NCBI RefSeq assembly: GCF_012932145.1
Contig: NZ_MWOK01000005.1
Location: 1-64,000, forward strand
Source: Acidovorax sp. SRB_14
GTDB lineage: Bacteria; Pseudomonadota; Gammaproteobacteria; Burkholderiales; Burkholderiaceae_C
Direction: 5' to 3'
DNA: 64,000 bases
Of this stretch, positions 8,945 to 17,709 are shown in pieces. The position numbers and the translations under genes are program-made. Positions within the stretch are counted from its first letter, which is position 1. Each line of letters starts with the position of its first letter. The notes under the pieces are model-generated. The model did not search any database. It was given only the letters and a program-made list of their open reading frames with translations, and was not told where the DNA came from.

Positions 8945-11212
8945 TCAGCTGTCCCCCGCGTCCTTCGGCACTGCGGACTGCTGGCCTTGGGGCGGCAACG
9001 GCGGGGTGAGCACCGATGCGGTGTCGGTCTGGCTGGAGATGGTGAGGAACGCGAGGTGGGCCTCGTACCGCTCGAGCACGTCGTCAATCACCTGCTGCTT
9101 GGTGAGGCCCATCAAGTCATAGCCGCCCGAACCGGTTTGCGTGAACACCTCAAGCCGGTAGTAGACGTCGGTCTCACGCGACATCCGGCCGCTGAACATC
9201 GGTACCGGTGCCTCGACGATGGCGACCTGGTAGAGGAAGGCGCGGAACGCGTCCATCGACACCCGCAGCAGCGGCTCCTCGATGCCGCTCGCGTTGGTCA
9301 TGGCAGCCCGCTCGACCTCGTAACCCTGCTTGCGGAACTCGGCGGCGACGTCGTCGAGCGCCGGCCGCACCGTGCGGTCGAGGAACTGGATGACCTCCCG
9401 CCGCGACGGAAACGCGCGCAATTGTTCAAGCCGCTGTTTCCACGACCGCTCCGGCACGTGGCCGCCACTGGGAGCGATGGACGGTCTTCGCAGCACCTGG
9501 CCCTCGCGCTCGGCCCGCTCCATCCGCAGCACTTTGTAGAAGGACGCCATCACCAGGTAGGCGATGACCGTCACCGGCAATGCGAAGATGAGCGTCGCGT
9601 ACTCCATCGTCGTCACGCCCCCCGCAAACAGCATCGCCACGGCGAGCACCGCGGTGAGCACGGCCCAGAAGATGCGCAACCATTTCGGCCCGTCGTGCGA
9701 CGGGTCGGGGATCGAGGCCGAGAAGTTCGACATCACCATCGCGCCCGAGTTCGCGCTCGTGAGGTAGAACAGCAGTCCCGAGAGCGTCGCCAGACCTATC
9801 AGGAACATCGCGCCCGGGAACATCTCCAGCAGTGCGTACCAACCGCGCTCCGGGCTCTGGACCGCGAGTTCGGCGAACGCGGTGTTGCCCTGCATCACCT
9901 GAAACAGGGCCGAGTTGCCGAACAGCGAGACGATGATGAAGTCGCACAGCACGGGTGCGGTGATTGCCGCGATCACGAACTCGCGCAGCGTGCGCCCGCG
10001 CGAGATGCGGGCGAGGAAGACGCCGACGAACGGCCCCCACGCGAGCCAGAACGCCCAGAAGAACAGCGTCCACCCGCCCATCCACTCGGCGCTGTTGGGT
10101 TCGTACGCGAAGGTCTGCAGCGTGCGTGCGGGGAACGTGACGAGGAAGCGGCCGATGTTCTCGACCAGGGCGTTCAAGAGGAACGCCGTCTGCCCGGTGA
10201 CGAGGATGTAGACCATCATCGCCACGGCGCTCCAGAGGTTCAGCTCGGAGATCCAGCGGATGCCGCGGTCGACGCCGGACGTGGTGGCCGCGATGGTCAG
10301 AACCACCGCGCCGATGACCAGCGCGATCTGCAGCGCGAGGCCCTGCTCCAGGCCGAAGATCAGCGAGAAGCCGACGCCCAGCAGTACGACGCCGATGCCC
10401 ATCGACGTGGCAACGCCGAACACGGTGCCGACCAGCGCGATGATGCTGATGCCGTCGCCCAAGGGGCCGCGCACGCGCTTGCCGAGCAGCGGGTAGAGCG
10501 CCGCGCGGATCGACAGCGGCATGCCCCACCGGTACGCGAAATAGCCCATCGCCATGCCCAGCAGCGCATACATCGCCCAGCCGGCGATGCCGTAGTGGAA
10601 CATCGTCCAGACGACCGCGTCCTGCATCGCCGCGGCGGTGCCGCCCTCGCCGGAGGGCGGATGCAGGTACTGCACGACGGGGCCGGTGACCGAGAAGAAG
10701 AGCATGTCGATCCCGACCCCGGCGGCGAACAGCATCGACACCCAGGTCACGAGTTTGTACTGCGGCCGCGAGTGGTCGGGACCGAGCCGCACGTCGCCTT
10801 CCTTGGAGAACGCGACCCAGAGCACAAAGCCGATCACCAGCGTCATCGTGAGCACGTAGTACCACCCAAGGTTCGTCGCGATCCAGTCGACGGCCGTCTT
10901 CATTGATGTGCGCGCGTCGGTGGGCAAGAGGATGGCCCAGACCGAGAAGGCGAGGATCACGGCCGACGAAATCAACAGAACGCCCCAGTTGATGCGGGCC
11001 GTGCGGTCCTCGATCAGTTCCTGCGGCCCCTTGCTGAGGTCGCTGCGCGACACCGGCGCGTCGTCGTCGTCGGGGCGCCCATGCCGGCGTTGCGTGCCGC
11101 CGAATCGGCTGCGCTCCAGCGGAGCAAGCGATTTCGCCGCCTGCGTGTTCGGCGCTTGCGCGCGCGGCTGAGCGGCTTCGGAGCGCTCGTCGCTGGATGG
11201 CTCAATGGGCAT
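8945..11212 (-). CDS. betT: BetT-type BCCT choline/betaine transporter
   Basis: 755 aa. BCCT family sodium- or proton-coupled uptake of choline, betaine or carnitine. About 12 membrane segments span residues 85-570, including the BCCT signature region GGWTLFFWAFWLAWGPFVG. The cytoplasmic tails are long: about 85 polar residues at the N-terminus and about 180 at the C-terminus, as in BetT, where the C-tail senses osmolarity. Start chosen at 11212, which overlaps the end of the upstream SUMF1-like gene by 11 bp; the much longer frame upstream is a shadow. No bet oxidation genes are nearby. Substrate inferred from family only. Confidence 0.85.
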   Translation of the reverse strand: MPIEPSSDERSEAAQPRAQAPNTQAAKSLAPLERSRFGGTQRRHGRPDDDDAPVSRSDLSKGPQELIEDRTARINWGVLLISSAVILAFSVWAILLPTDARTSMKTAVDWIATNLGWYYVLTMTLVIGFVLWVAFSKEGDVRLGPDHSRPQYKLVTWVSMLFAAGVGIDMLFFSVTGPVVQYLHPPSGEGGTAAAMQDAVVWTMFHYGIAGWAMYALLGMAMGYFAYRWGMPLSIRAALYPLLGKRVRGPLGDGISIIALVGTVFGVATSMGIGVVLLGVGFSLIFGLEQGLALQIALVIGAVVLTIAATTSGVDRGIRWISELNLWSAVAMMVYILVTGQTAFLLNALVENIGRFLVTFPARTLQTFAYEPNSAEWMGGWTLFFWAFWLAWGPFVGVFLARISRGRTLREFVIAAITAPVLCDFIIVSLFGNSALFQVMQGNTAFAELAVQSPERGWYALLEMFPGAMFLIGLATLSGLLFYLTSANSGAMVMSNFSASIPDPSHDGPKWLRIFWAVLTAVLAVAMLFAGGVTTMEYATLIFALPVTVIAYLVMASFYKVLRMERAEREGQVLRRPSIAPSGGHVPERSWKQRLEQLRAFPSRREVIQFLDRTVRPALDDVAAEFRKQGYEVERAAMTNASGIEEPLLRVSMDAFRAFLYQVAIVEAPVPMFSGRMSRETDVYYRLEVFTQTGSGGYDLMGLTKQQVIDDVLERYEAHLAFLTISSQTDTASVLTPPLPPQGQQSAVPKDAGDS

Positions 11213-12287
11213 GGGTTGGCTCCTTCCGAGGGGCGGCGCGGCGCCTGGACCTGGGGCCCTCCGGCCGGTCTTCGCGCACCAGGCGCATGCCGACCAGGGT
11301 GTAGCGCGTTTGCGGACTGTTCCAGTTGCGGTAGGCGCAGCGCGCGTAGAACGCCCAGGTGTGCCACGAGCCACCGCGGCGCACGCGCACGCTGCCTTCG
11401 GCGGGGCCTTGCGGGTCGTTGCGGGGGGAGTGGGCGTAATAGGTTTCGCCATGCCAGTCCGCGACCCATTCCCAGGCATTGCCCAGCATGTCGTGCAGCC
11501 CAAAGGCGTTGGGCGCGAAGCTTCCCACGGGCGCGGTGAACGCGTGGCCGTCGCTGCCCTGCAGCGCGTGTGCTTGCCAGCGCGGCCAGTAGCGCGCGGC
11601 CTCCTGGTCGAAGGTGTTGGCATGGCGCACCAGGTCTTGCGGTTCGTCGCCGTGCGGGTAGCGGGTGCGCGTGCCGGCGCGGCACGCGTATTCCCATTCG
11701 GCTTCGGTCGGCAGGCGGTAGCGGTGCCCCTCGGTGCGGCTGAGCCAGGCCGCCAGGGCCTGCGCGTCGTTCCAAGTGACGTTGACCACAGGGTGGTCGT
11801 CGCCCTGCGCAAAGCCGGGGTTGCGCCAGGAATAGCGTGGGTCGCGCCCCTCGAACGCGTCGCCGCGCGCGCTGGTGGCGGGATCGTAGCCGGGGTTGTA
11901 GCCGTAGCCACCAGTGCCATCGGCCTCGGATTCGGGCCGGTAGCCCGAGGCTTCGATGAAGCGGCGGAACTGTCCCACTGTCACCTCGTGCTGGCCCAGG
12001 TAGAAGGCGCGGCGGATGCGCACGGTGTGCACCGGCGCTTCGTCGCCCAGCAGCCCGAAGCGTTCGGGCTCCAGGTCCGGGTAGTCGCGCGCCAGGGTTG
12101 CGGGCGCTTCTTGGCTGCCCATGGCGAACTGCCCGGCCGGAATGCGCACAAAGGCCATGCCCAGCGTGTTGCGCCACACCGCCACGCCCGCCGGCTGCGG
12201 CGCGGGCGCCGCGGGGCCTTGCGCGGCCCCTGAGGTGGCAAGCAGCGTCAGGGCACAGGCAACAAGGAGGGGCGCAGGGTGGGGCAT
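11202..12287 (-). CDS. Exported SUMF1/FGE-like protein lacking catalytic cysteines
   Basis: 361 aa with a signal peptide (MPHPAPLLVACALTLLATSG...AQG, cut near residue 23). The formylglycine-generating-enzyme-like fold follows (about 36-345): MAFVRIPAGQFAMGSQE, QHEVTVGQFRRFIEASG, RLPTEAEWEYACRAG, FGLHDMLGNAWEWVADW and RRGGSWHTWAFYARCAYRNW. In true FGE the last block carries two copper-binding cysteines; aligned here they are Thr and Ala. It is therefore unlikely to make formylglycine and may be a binding or structural relative. Start chosen at the signal-peptide Met rather than 20 codons upstream. Overlaps betT by 11 bp, which suggests one operon. Confidence 0.8.
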   Translation of the reverse strand: MPHPAPLLVACALTLLATSGAAQGPAAPAPQPAGVAVWRNTLGMAFVRIPAGQFAMGSQEAPATLARDYPDLEPERFGLLGDEAPVHTVRIRRAFYLGQHEVTVGQFRRFIEASGYRPESEADGTGGYGYNPGYDPATSARGDAFEGRDPRYSWRNPGFAQGDDHPVVNVTWNDAQALAAWLSRTEGHRYRLPTEAEWEYACRAGTRTRYPHGDEPQDLVRHANTFDQEAARYWPRWQAHALQGSDGHAFTAPVGSFAPNAFGLHDMLGNAWEWVADWHGETYYAHSPRNDPQGPAEGSVRVRRGGSWHTWAFYARCAYRNWNSPQTRYTLVGMRLVREDRPEGPRSRRRAAPRKEPTHAH

Positions 12288-12370
12288 CGCGGTGTTTCCC
12301 GAAGCGGCCACGGCGGCCTGGAACGGTGCAGTGTATGCGGGGCGCACCGCATGGCGGCGGCGGTTTGGGT

Positions 12371-12422
12371 GTTTTTGGCCTCTAGCCCTTATGCAGAAAG
12401 CGTTGGTAGCTACAAAAAAAAA
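12371..12422 (-). repeat. Dispersed short repeat, copy B
   Basis: Minus orientation. Read on the minus strand it gives GTAGCTACCAACGCTT, then ATAAGGGCTAGAGGCC and an A-rich tail. It lies in the gap between the SUMF1-like start and the trpS end, and its T-rich left end forms the T-tract of the trpS terminator. Confidence 0.65.
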
Positions 12423-12444
12423 GAGCGCTTCAACAGAAGCGCTC
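12414..12444 (-). terminator. Rho-independent terminator of trpS
   Basis: Perfect 9-bp stem GAGCGCTTC / GAAGCGCTC with a 4-nt loop. On the minus strand it is followed by nine T (12422-12414). It lies 25 bp after the trpS stop. Confidence 0.85.
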
Positions 12445-12469
12445 GCAGCCTGCGGATCGCGCAGCTGTC

Positions 12470-13774
12470 TCAGCTGGCCGCGGCGTCCGCCAGCGCCTGC
12501 AGCGCGGCGGCCACGTCGCTGTCGGCCACGCCGTCCACCGGCGCCAGGTGCGGTGCCAGCTCGGCCAGCGCGGGGGCGCCGCGCTGCTGGAGTTGGGCAA
12601 TGGCCTGGCCCGCATCGCGCGGCGCGGCAAAACCCGTGCTTTGCAGCAGCACGCGGCCGTCCGCCGCGACGAGCTTGAAGTAGAACCGACCGTCCGCCTC
12701 GCGGTACTGCTTGAAGCTGGGCAGCGCGGCCTTGGCCGCTTTGGGTTGGGTCTGCGGCGCCGCGCCCGCCACCAGGCTGCGCAGGCCCACGGCGCTGCGC
12801 AGTTCGCGCATGAAGGGGGTGGCGAGGGCGCGGGCGCGCTCGGCGCCCGCGAGCAGCGTCTGCTCGATGCGCGCGGGGTTGTGGACCAGCGCTTCGTATT
12901 GCTCGCGCATCGGCGCGATGACCTGGTCCACGCGCTCGAGCAGCACCTGCTTGGCGTCGCCCCAGGCGATGCCGTCGGCAAATTGCTGGCGCAGTGCGGC
13001 GGTCTCGGCCGCGGTGGCGAAGGCCTGGTAGATCTGGAACAGGGCCGAGCCCTCGGCTTCCTTGGGCTCGCCCGGTGCACGCGAGTCGGTCACGATGCCC
13101 TGGATGAGCTTGCGCAGCTGCTCGCGCGACGAAAACAGCGGAATCGTGTTGTCGTAGCTCTTGCTCATCTTGCGGCCGTCGAGGCCGGGCAGCGTGGCCA
13201 CATGCTCGTCGATGGCCGCCTCGGGCAGCACGAAGTGCTCGCCATAGAGGTGGTTGTAGCTGGCGGCCATGTCGCGCGCCATCTCGATGTGCTGGATCTG
13301 GTCGCGTCCGACGGGCACCTTGTGCGACTTGAACATCAGGATGTCGGCGGCCATGAGCACGGGGTACATGAAAAGGCCCGCCGTCACGCCGTCGTCGGCG
13401 TCGCGGCCCGCGGCCAGGTTCTTGTCCTGCGATGCCTTGTATGCGTGGGCGCGGTTGAGCAGGCCCTTGCCGGCCACGCAGCTCAGCAGCCAGTTGAGCT
13501 CGGGGATCTCAGGGATGTCGGACTGTCGGTAGAAGGTGACGCGCTCGGGGTCGAGGCCCGCGGCGAGCCAGCTGGCCGCGATCTCCAGCGTCGAGCGCTG
13601 GATGCGCAGCGGGTCTTCGCACTTGATCAGCGCGTGGTAGTCCGCGAGAAAGTAAAAGCTCTGCACGCCCGGCGTGCGGCTGGCCGCCACGGAGGGGCGG
13701 ATGGAGCCGACGAAGTTGCCCAGGTGGGGGGTGCCGGTGGTCGTGATGCCGGTGAGAAAGCGCGTGGTACTCAT
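12470..13774 (-). CDS. trpS: Tryptophanyl-tRNA synthetase with C-terminal extension
   Basis: 434 aa, about 100 longer than a standard bacterial TrpS. Class I signatures are present: TGTPHLGN near residue 12 (HIGH type) and DGRKMSKSYDN near residue 200. The standard catalytic and anticodon-binding part ends around residue 340. The extra tail (about 345-434) is joined by an Ala/Pro/Lys linker and contains FYFKLVAADGRVLLQS-like strands, which resemble a DUF1508/YegP unit. A similar tail may be common in related species. Minus-strand neighbour of the M50 protease gene, 36 bp apart. Confidence 0.95.
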   Translation of the reverse strand: MSTTRFLTGITTTGTPHLGNFVGSIRPSVAASRTPGVQSFYFLADYHALIKCEDPLRIQRSTLEIAASWLAAGLDPERVTFYRQSDIPEIPELNWLLSCVAGKGLLNRAHAYKASQDKNLAAGRDADDGVTAGLFMYPVLMAADILMFKSHKVPVGRDQIQHIEMARDMAASYNHLYGEHFVLPEAAIDEHVATLPGLDGRKMSKSYDNTIPLFSSREQLRKLIQGIVTDSRAPGEPKEAEGSALFQIYQAFATAAETAALRQQFADGIAWGDAKQVLLERVDQVIAPMREQYEALVHNPARIEQTLLAGAERARALATPFMRELRSAVGLRSLVAGAAPQTQPKAAKAALPSFKQYREADGRFYFKLVAADGRVLLQSTGFAAPRDAGQAIAQLQQRGAPALAELAPHLAPVDGVADSDVAAALQALADAAAS

Positions 13775-13810
13775 GGAGCGGGGGAATAAAAGTTCAGTCG
13801 AAACACGTTC

Positions 13811-14488
13811 TTACAGCAGCAGTGCCGTCAGGGGGGTGAGCAAGAGGTTGATGGCGGCGTAGCCCAGCGACATGAGCGGGCGCAGCCACAAGGTGCCGAC
13901 CACGCCGGCAATGACCAGCGCCATGACGATGAAAAAGCCCCAGGGCTCGACGCGCGAAACCAGGTGGGCCTGCTTCCAGGGCAGCATGCCGACCAGGATG
14001 CGACCGCCGTCCAGCGGCGGCAGCGGAAACAGGTTGAAAGCCCACATGACCAGGTTGACGAGCACGCCGGCACGCGCCATTTCCATGAAGAACCGCTCGT
14101 GCAGCCCCGAGCCGACAAGCACCACCAGCACCGCGCCCCAGAGCAGGGCCTGCGCGAAGTTGGACGCCGGGCCCGCCAGGGCCACCCACACCATGTCGCG
14201 CTTGGGGTTGCGCAGGTTGCCGAAGTTCACCGGCACGGGCTTGGCATAGCCGAACAGGAAGGCGCCCGAGGTGGCGAAGTACAGCAGCAGCGGCATCAGG
14301 ATGGTGCCGACCGGGTCGATGTGCTTGAGCGGGTTGAGCGTGATGCGCCCGAGCATGGCGGCCGTGTTGTCACCGAAGTGGCGTGCCGCATAGCCATGGG
14401 CCGCCTCGTGCACGGTGATGGCAAACAGCACCGGCAGGGCGTAGATCAGAACGGTTTGGATGAGATTGGAGAGGTCCACCGCTGCCAT
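13811..14488 (-). CDS. Site-2-protease (M50) family membrane protein
   Basis: 225 aa, about five membrane segments. Zinc-protease motif H27-E-A-A-H31 lies in the first segments, and the second metal motif [12 protein letters not shown] is near residue 160. This is the short rhomboid-like form of the family without PDZ domains; substrates are unknown. Start at 14488 puts the HEAAH in the first third as usual; the longer upstream frame is not supported. In related genomes I recall this gene standing between a YciO-family gene and trpS on the same strand; here a chemoreceptor gene on the other strand lies between it and YciO. Confidence 0.85.
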   Translation of the reverse strand: MAAVDLSNLIQTVLIYALPVLFAITVHEAAHGYAARHFGDNTAAMLGRITLNPLKHIDPVGTILMPLLLYFATSGAFLFGYAKPVPVNFGNLRNPKRDMVWVALAGPASNFAQALLWGAVLVVLVGSGLHERFFMEMARAGVLVNLVMWAFNLFPLPPLDGGRILVGMLPWKQAHLVSRVEPWGFFIVMALVIAGVVGTLWLRPLMSLGYAAINLLLTPLTALLL

Positions 14489-14718
14489 TGTCTCAGACCC
14501 GCCGCCCGGGTTCGGGCAAGCGGACCGCAAGGGGCCGTCCACTGCCGCTTTGCCGCCGCGCGTGCCGGTCGGTGCACCCGCGCCTGAGACCCTGCGGACG
14601 CTGTCCCGGCGACTCGGACCAATCGTTGGTAGTATTTGTTCTGTTACTAAATGTCGCTCTGTCTGAAATGGCTTGCAACCATGGGGCAGCGCGGCCCTAT
14701 TATTTCTGGAGACTTTTC

Positions 14719-15972
14719 TTGGCCTTGAACAACTTGAAAATTGGCACCCGCCTGGTGCTGGTGTTTGGCACCATTGCCCTGCTGGTGGCGTTGCTCGTCG
14801 GCGTGGCGGTGGCCGGCATGGGCCAGGCCGCCGACGCACACCGCGCGGCGATGGCCCTGGCCGGCGGTCTGGCCGATGCACAGCGCGCACCGCTGGAGCG
14901 CGCCGTGCAGGGCGCGCAGGCGCACCTGGACAGCGTGCACATGTGGCTGTGGATTCTGGGCGGCGCGGTGTTCGCGGTGGCGGCTATGTCCTTTGTGCGC
15001 TTGCGCAGCGCCATCGTCCACCCGCTCAACCAGGCCATCCTGATCGCCGAGACGGTGGCTGCAGGCGACCTGAGCCAGGAGTTCAGCACCGAGCTGCAGG
15101 GCGACTTCGGCCGCCTGCTGGGCGCGCTGGGCACCATGGAAGACACGCTCACGGACCTCGTGGCGCGCATCAAGCAGTCCACCGACTCCATTGCCGATGC
15201 CGCGGGCGAAATCGACTCGGGCAACTCGGACCTGTCGCGCCGCACCGAAGACCAGGTGTCGTCGCTGACCCAGACCGCCGCCAGCATGGCGCAGCTCACC
15301 TCCACGGTGCGCGCGAACGCCGAGCGCGCCCAGTCGGCCAGTGGCCTGGCCGTCGATGCCTCGGGCATTGCGCGGCGCGGGGGCGAGGTGGTCAGCGAGG
15401 TCGTGCAGACCATGCAGGCCATCAGCGGCAGCTCGCGCAAGATCGTGGACATCATCCAGGTCATCGAGGGCATCGCCTTTCAGACCAACATCCTGGCGCT
15501 CAATGCGGCCGTCGAGGCCGCGCGCGCAGGCGAGCAGGGCCGCGGCTTTGCCGTCGTGGCGTCGGAAGTGCGCAACCTCGCGCAGCGCAGCGCCGTGGCG
15601 GCGCGCGAGATCAAGGACCTGATCGGCCAGTCGGTGCAGCAGGTCGAGAGCGGGGCGGGCCTGGTGGGCCAGGCCGGATCGACCATGGCGGAAATTGTCG
15701 GCGCCGTAGGCCAGGTGACCACGCTGCTGGGCGATATCTCGCAGGCGCTGCGCGAACAGAGCGAGGGCATCGAGCATGTCAACCATGCCGTGGCCGACAT
15801 GGACGGCGCCACCCAGCAAAACGCCGCCCTGGTGCAGCAGGCGGCCAGCGCGGCGTCGGCTCTGTCGGCCCAGGCGCGCGACCTGCAACTGGCCGTGGGG
15901 GCCTTCAAGCTCGAAGACGACGGGGCCCTGGCCCCGATGCAGGGCGGTCTGCTGCGCCTGAGCGCTGCCTGA
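14719..15972 (+). CDS. Methyl-accepting chemotaxis protein, short periplasmic domain
   Basis: 417 aa from a TTG start at 14719, preceded by GGAGA at 14708-14712; in-frame ATGs upstream have no ribosome site and would add odd residues before NNLKIGTRL, a typical chemoreceptor N-terminus. TM1 about residues 10-32, a small periplasmic loop of about 45 residues, TM2 about 78-95, HAMP to about 150, then the signalling domain with the hairpin tip [21 protein letters not shown]. No C-terminal CheR-docking motif. The tiny sensing loop suggests it senses through the membrane or a partner. It splits a conserved minus-strand gene order. Confidence 0.88.
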   Translation: MALNNLKIGTRLVLVFGTIALLVALLVGVAVAGMGQAADAHRAAMALAGGLADAQRAPLERAVQGAQAHLDSVHMWLWILGGAVFAVAAMSFVRLRSAIVHPLNQAILIAETVAAGDLSQEFSTELQGDFGRLLGALGTMEDTLTDLVARIKQSTDSIADAAGEIDSGNSDLSRRTEDQVSSLTQTAASMAQLTSTVRANAERAQSASGLAVDASGIARRGGEVVSEVVQTMQAISGSSRKIVDIIQVIEGIAFQTNILALNAAVEAARAGEQGRGFAVVASEVRNLAQRSAVAAREIKDLIGQSVQQVESGAGLVGQAGSTMAEIVGAVGQVTTLLGDISQALREQSEGIEHVNHAVADMDGATQQNAALVQQAASAASALSAQARDLQLAVGAFKLEDDGALAPMQGGLLRLSAA

Positions 15973-16024
15973 GCAGATCCGCAGCGCGCCGCGCGGCCTC
16001 GGCCCTGGCCTGCGCGGGGCGTCC

Positions 16025-16660
16025 TCAGAGCCCGAGGGCCTGCAGGCTGCCGCGCCCGGTGCGCAGCACGGTGGGGTCGTCGCCCTTGTCCATGGGCGTG
16101 AGATCGATCACGGTGGTGGGCTCGAACGGGCAGGCGCCCGCGTCGATGACGGCGTCGATCAGGCGCTCATAGCGTTCGCGGATCTCGCTGGCGTCATTGA
16201 GCGGCTCAATCTCACCCGCGGGGATCAAGGTCGTGGCCAGCAGCGGCCCGCCATGCAGTTCCAGCAGCATCTGCAGCCCCTTGCGGTCGGGCACGCGCAG
16301 GCCGATGGTCTTGCGCGACGGGTGGCTCAGGCGGCGCGGCACTTCCTTGGACGCTTCGAGGATGAAGGTGTAGGGGCCTGGCGTGGCGAGCTTGAGCAGG
16401 CGGTACTGCCGGTTGTCCACACGCGCATAGCTCGACAGCTCCGACAGGTCGCGGCACAGCAGCGTCAGGTGGTGCTTGTCATCGACCTGGCGGATGCGGC
16501 GCAGGCGCTCCACGGCATCCTTGTCGTCGATCTGGCAGACCAGGGCATAGCTCGAATCGGTCGGCACGGCCAGCACGGCGCCTTTTTGCAGCAGGGCGGC
16601 GGCCTGCTTGAGCAGGCGTGGCTGCGGGTTGTCGGGGTAAATCTCAAAGAGCTGGGCCAT
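16025..16660 (-). CDS. yciO: YciO/YrdC/Sua5-family protein
   Basis: 211 aa, single YrdC-like domain. Family enzymes make threonylcarbamoyl-AMP for tRNA t6A; the YciO branch is related but its cellular role is less certain. Seen: VPTDSSYALVCQ near residue 32 (ATP/threonine site), KHHLTLLCRDLSE and TPGPYTFILEAS. Its stop faces the chemoreceptor stop 52 bp away. It begins 12 bp after the PHP phosphatase gene, so the two form an operon, as in the yciO/rnm neighbourhood of other proteobacteria. Confidence 0.85.
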   Translation of the reverse strand: MAQLFEIYPDNPQPRLLKQAAALLQKGAVLAVPTDSSYALVCQIDDKDAVERLRRIRQVDDKHHLTLLCRDLSELSSYARVDNRQYRLLKLATPGPYTFILEASKEVPRRLSHPSRKTIGLRVPDRKGLQMLLELHGGPLLATTLIPAGEIEPLNDASEIRERYERLIDAVIDAGACPFEPTTVIDLTPMDKGDDPTVLRTGRGSLQALGL

Positions 16661-16672
16661 GGCGCAGGGCTT

Positions 16673-17539
16673 TCAAAGGGCAGGGCGGATGCGGTCGGCG
16701 AGCAGTTCCCACACGGGCGTGACGCCACTGGGTAGCGGCGGCAGCGTGCCCAGGTCGGTGTGCGACTCGGTCGGGCTGTGGAAATCGCTGCCGCGTGAAG
16801 CGGCCAGGCCAAACTCGCGCGCCATGTCGGCATACACCGCATATTCGGGCACCGAGTGGCTGCCGGTGACGACCTCGACACCCCGGCCGCCGTGCTGCTT
16901 GAATTCGGAAAACAGCGCGAACTCTTCGTTGGCGCTGAGCCGGTAGCGCGCCGGGTGCGCAATCACGGCCACGCCGCCGGCTTGCGTGATCCAGCGCACC
17001 GCATCGCCGAGTGCGGCCCAGCGGTGCGGCACGAAGCCCGGCTTGCCCTCGGTGAGGTACTTGCGGAACACCTCGGAGGTCTCGCGGCACACCCCGGTCT
17101 CGACCAGGAAGCGCGCAAAGTGCGTGCGCGAGATCAGCTCGGGGTTGCTGACGTACTGCAGCGCGCCCTCGTAAGCGCCGGCGATGCCCACCTGGGCCAG
17201 GCCTTGTGCCATGTCGTGCGCGCGCTGGCCACGGCCGCCGCGCGTGGCGGCCAGGCCCTGCGCCAGCGCTGCGTCGTCGGGGTCGAACCCCAGCCCCACG
17301 ATGTGCACCGTGGTGCTGGCAAAGCTGACCGAGATTTCGGTGCCCGTGAGGTAGGCCAGGCCCTGCGCATGCGCTGCCGCAGCAGCGCGGTGCTGGCCGC
17401 CGATTTCATCATGGTCGGTCAGCGACCACAACTGCACGCCGTTGTGGCTGGCGCGCGCCGCCAGTTCGTCTGGCGTGAGGGTGCCATCGGAGACGACAGA
17501 GTGGCAGTGCAGATCGGCGTTGAGGGGAGAGGTGGGCAC
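16673..17539 (-). CDS. PHP-domain phosphatase (RNase AM / 3',5'-nucleotide phosphatase type)
   Basis: 288 aa, PHP metallo-phosphoesterase similar to E. coli YciV (Rnm), which degrades 5'-ends of short RNAs and 3',5'-nucleoside bisphosphates. Metal motifs are all present: DLHCHSVVSDG near residue 9, LTDHDEIGG near 40, IAHPARYR near 195 and GSDFHSP near 254. Start codon is GTG; a TACAAT box lies just 6 nt upstream, so the mRNA may be leaderless. Precedes yciO by 12 bp. Confidence 0.85.
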   Translation of the reverse strand: MPTSPLNADLHCHSVVSDGTLTPDELAARASHNGVQLWSLTDHDEIGGQHRAAAAAHAQGLAYLTGTEISVSFASTTVHIVGLGFDPDDAALAQGLAATRGGRGQRAHDMAQGLAQVGIAGAYEGALQYVSNPELISRTHFARFLVETGVCRETSEVFRKYLTEGKPGFVPHRWAALGDAVRWITQAGGVAVIAHPARYRLSANEEFALFSEFKQHGGRGVEVVTGSHSVPEYAVYADMAREFGLAASRGSDFHSPTESHTDLGTLPPLPSGVTPVWELLADRIRPAL

Positions 17540-17545
17540 GCGGCC

Positions 17546-17551
17546 ATTGTA
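17546..17551 (-). promoter_or_regulatory. -10 box close to the PHP start codon
   Basis: On the minus strand TACAAT lies 6 nt before the GTG start with no ribosome-binding site between, the same arrangement as serS. Confidence 0.45.
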
Positions 17552-17709
17552 GGTCTGCGGTCTGGTGTGCTGAGGAGGGAAAAGGCGGACTTGGGTGACT
17601 GTGTTTCGTATGCAAGTCGGTACAAATGTAATTAAAAGTAGAATTTGCGGCGTTGCAACATACCTCTGCGCAAATAGGCGGGTGGACCCTTATTTTTCTG
17701 GACATGCTG

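Noticed and set aside
8945-11920. Extension of betT to a 991-codon protein
   Set aside because: The extra 236 codons are an out-of-frame reading of the SUMF1-like gene, rich in Thr/Arg/Ala with no domain; the internal Met at 11212 fits BetT.
11202-12287. Calling the SUMF1-like protein a sulfatase activator
   Set aside because: The two catalytic cysteines are replaced and no sulfatase gene is adjacent.
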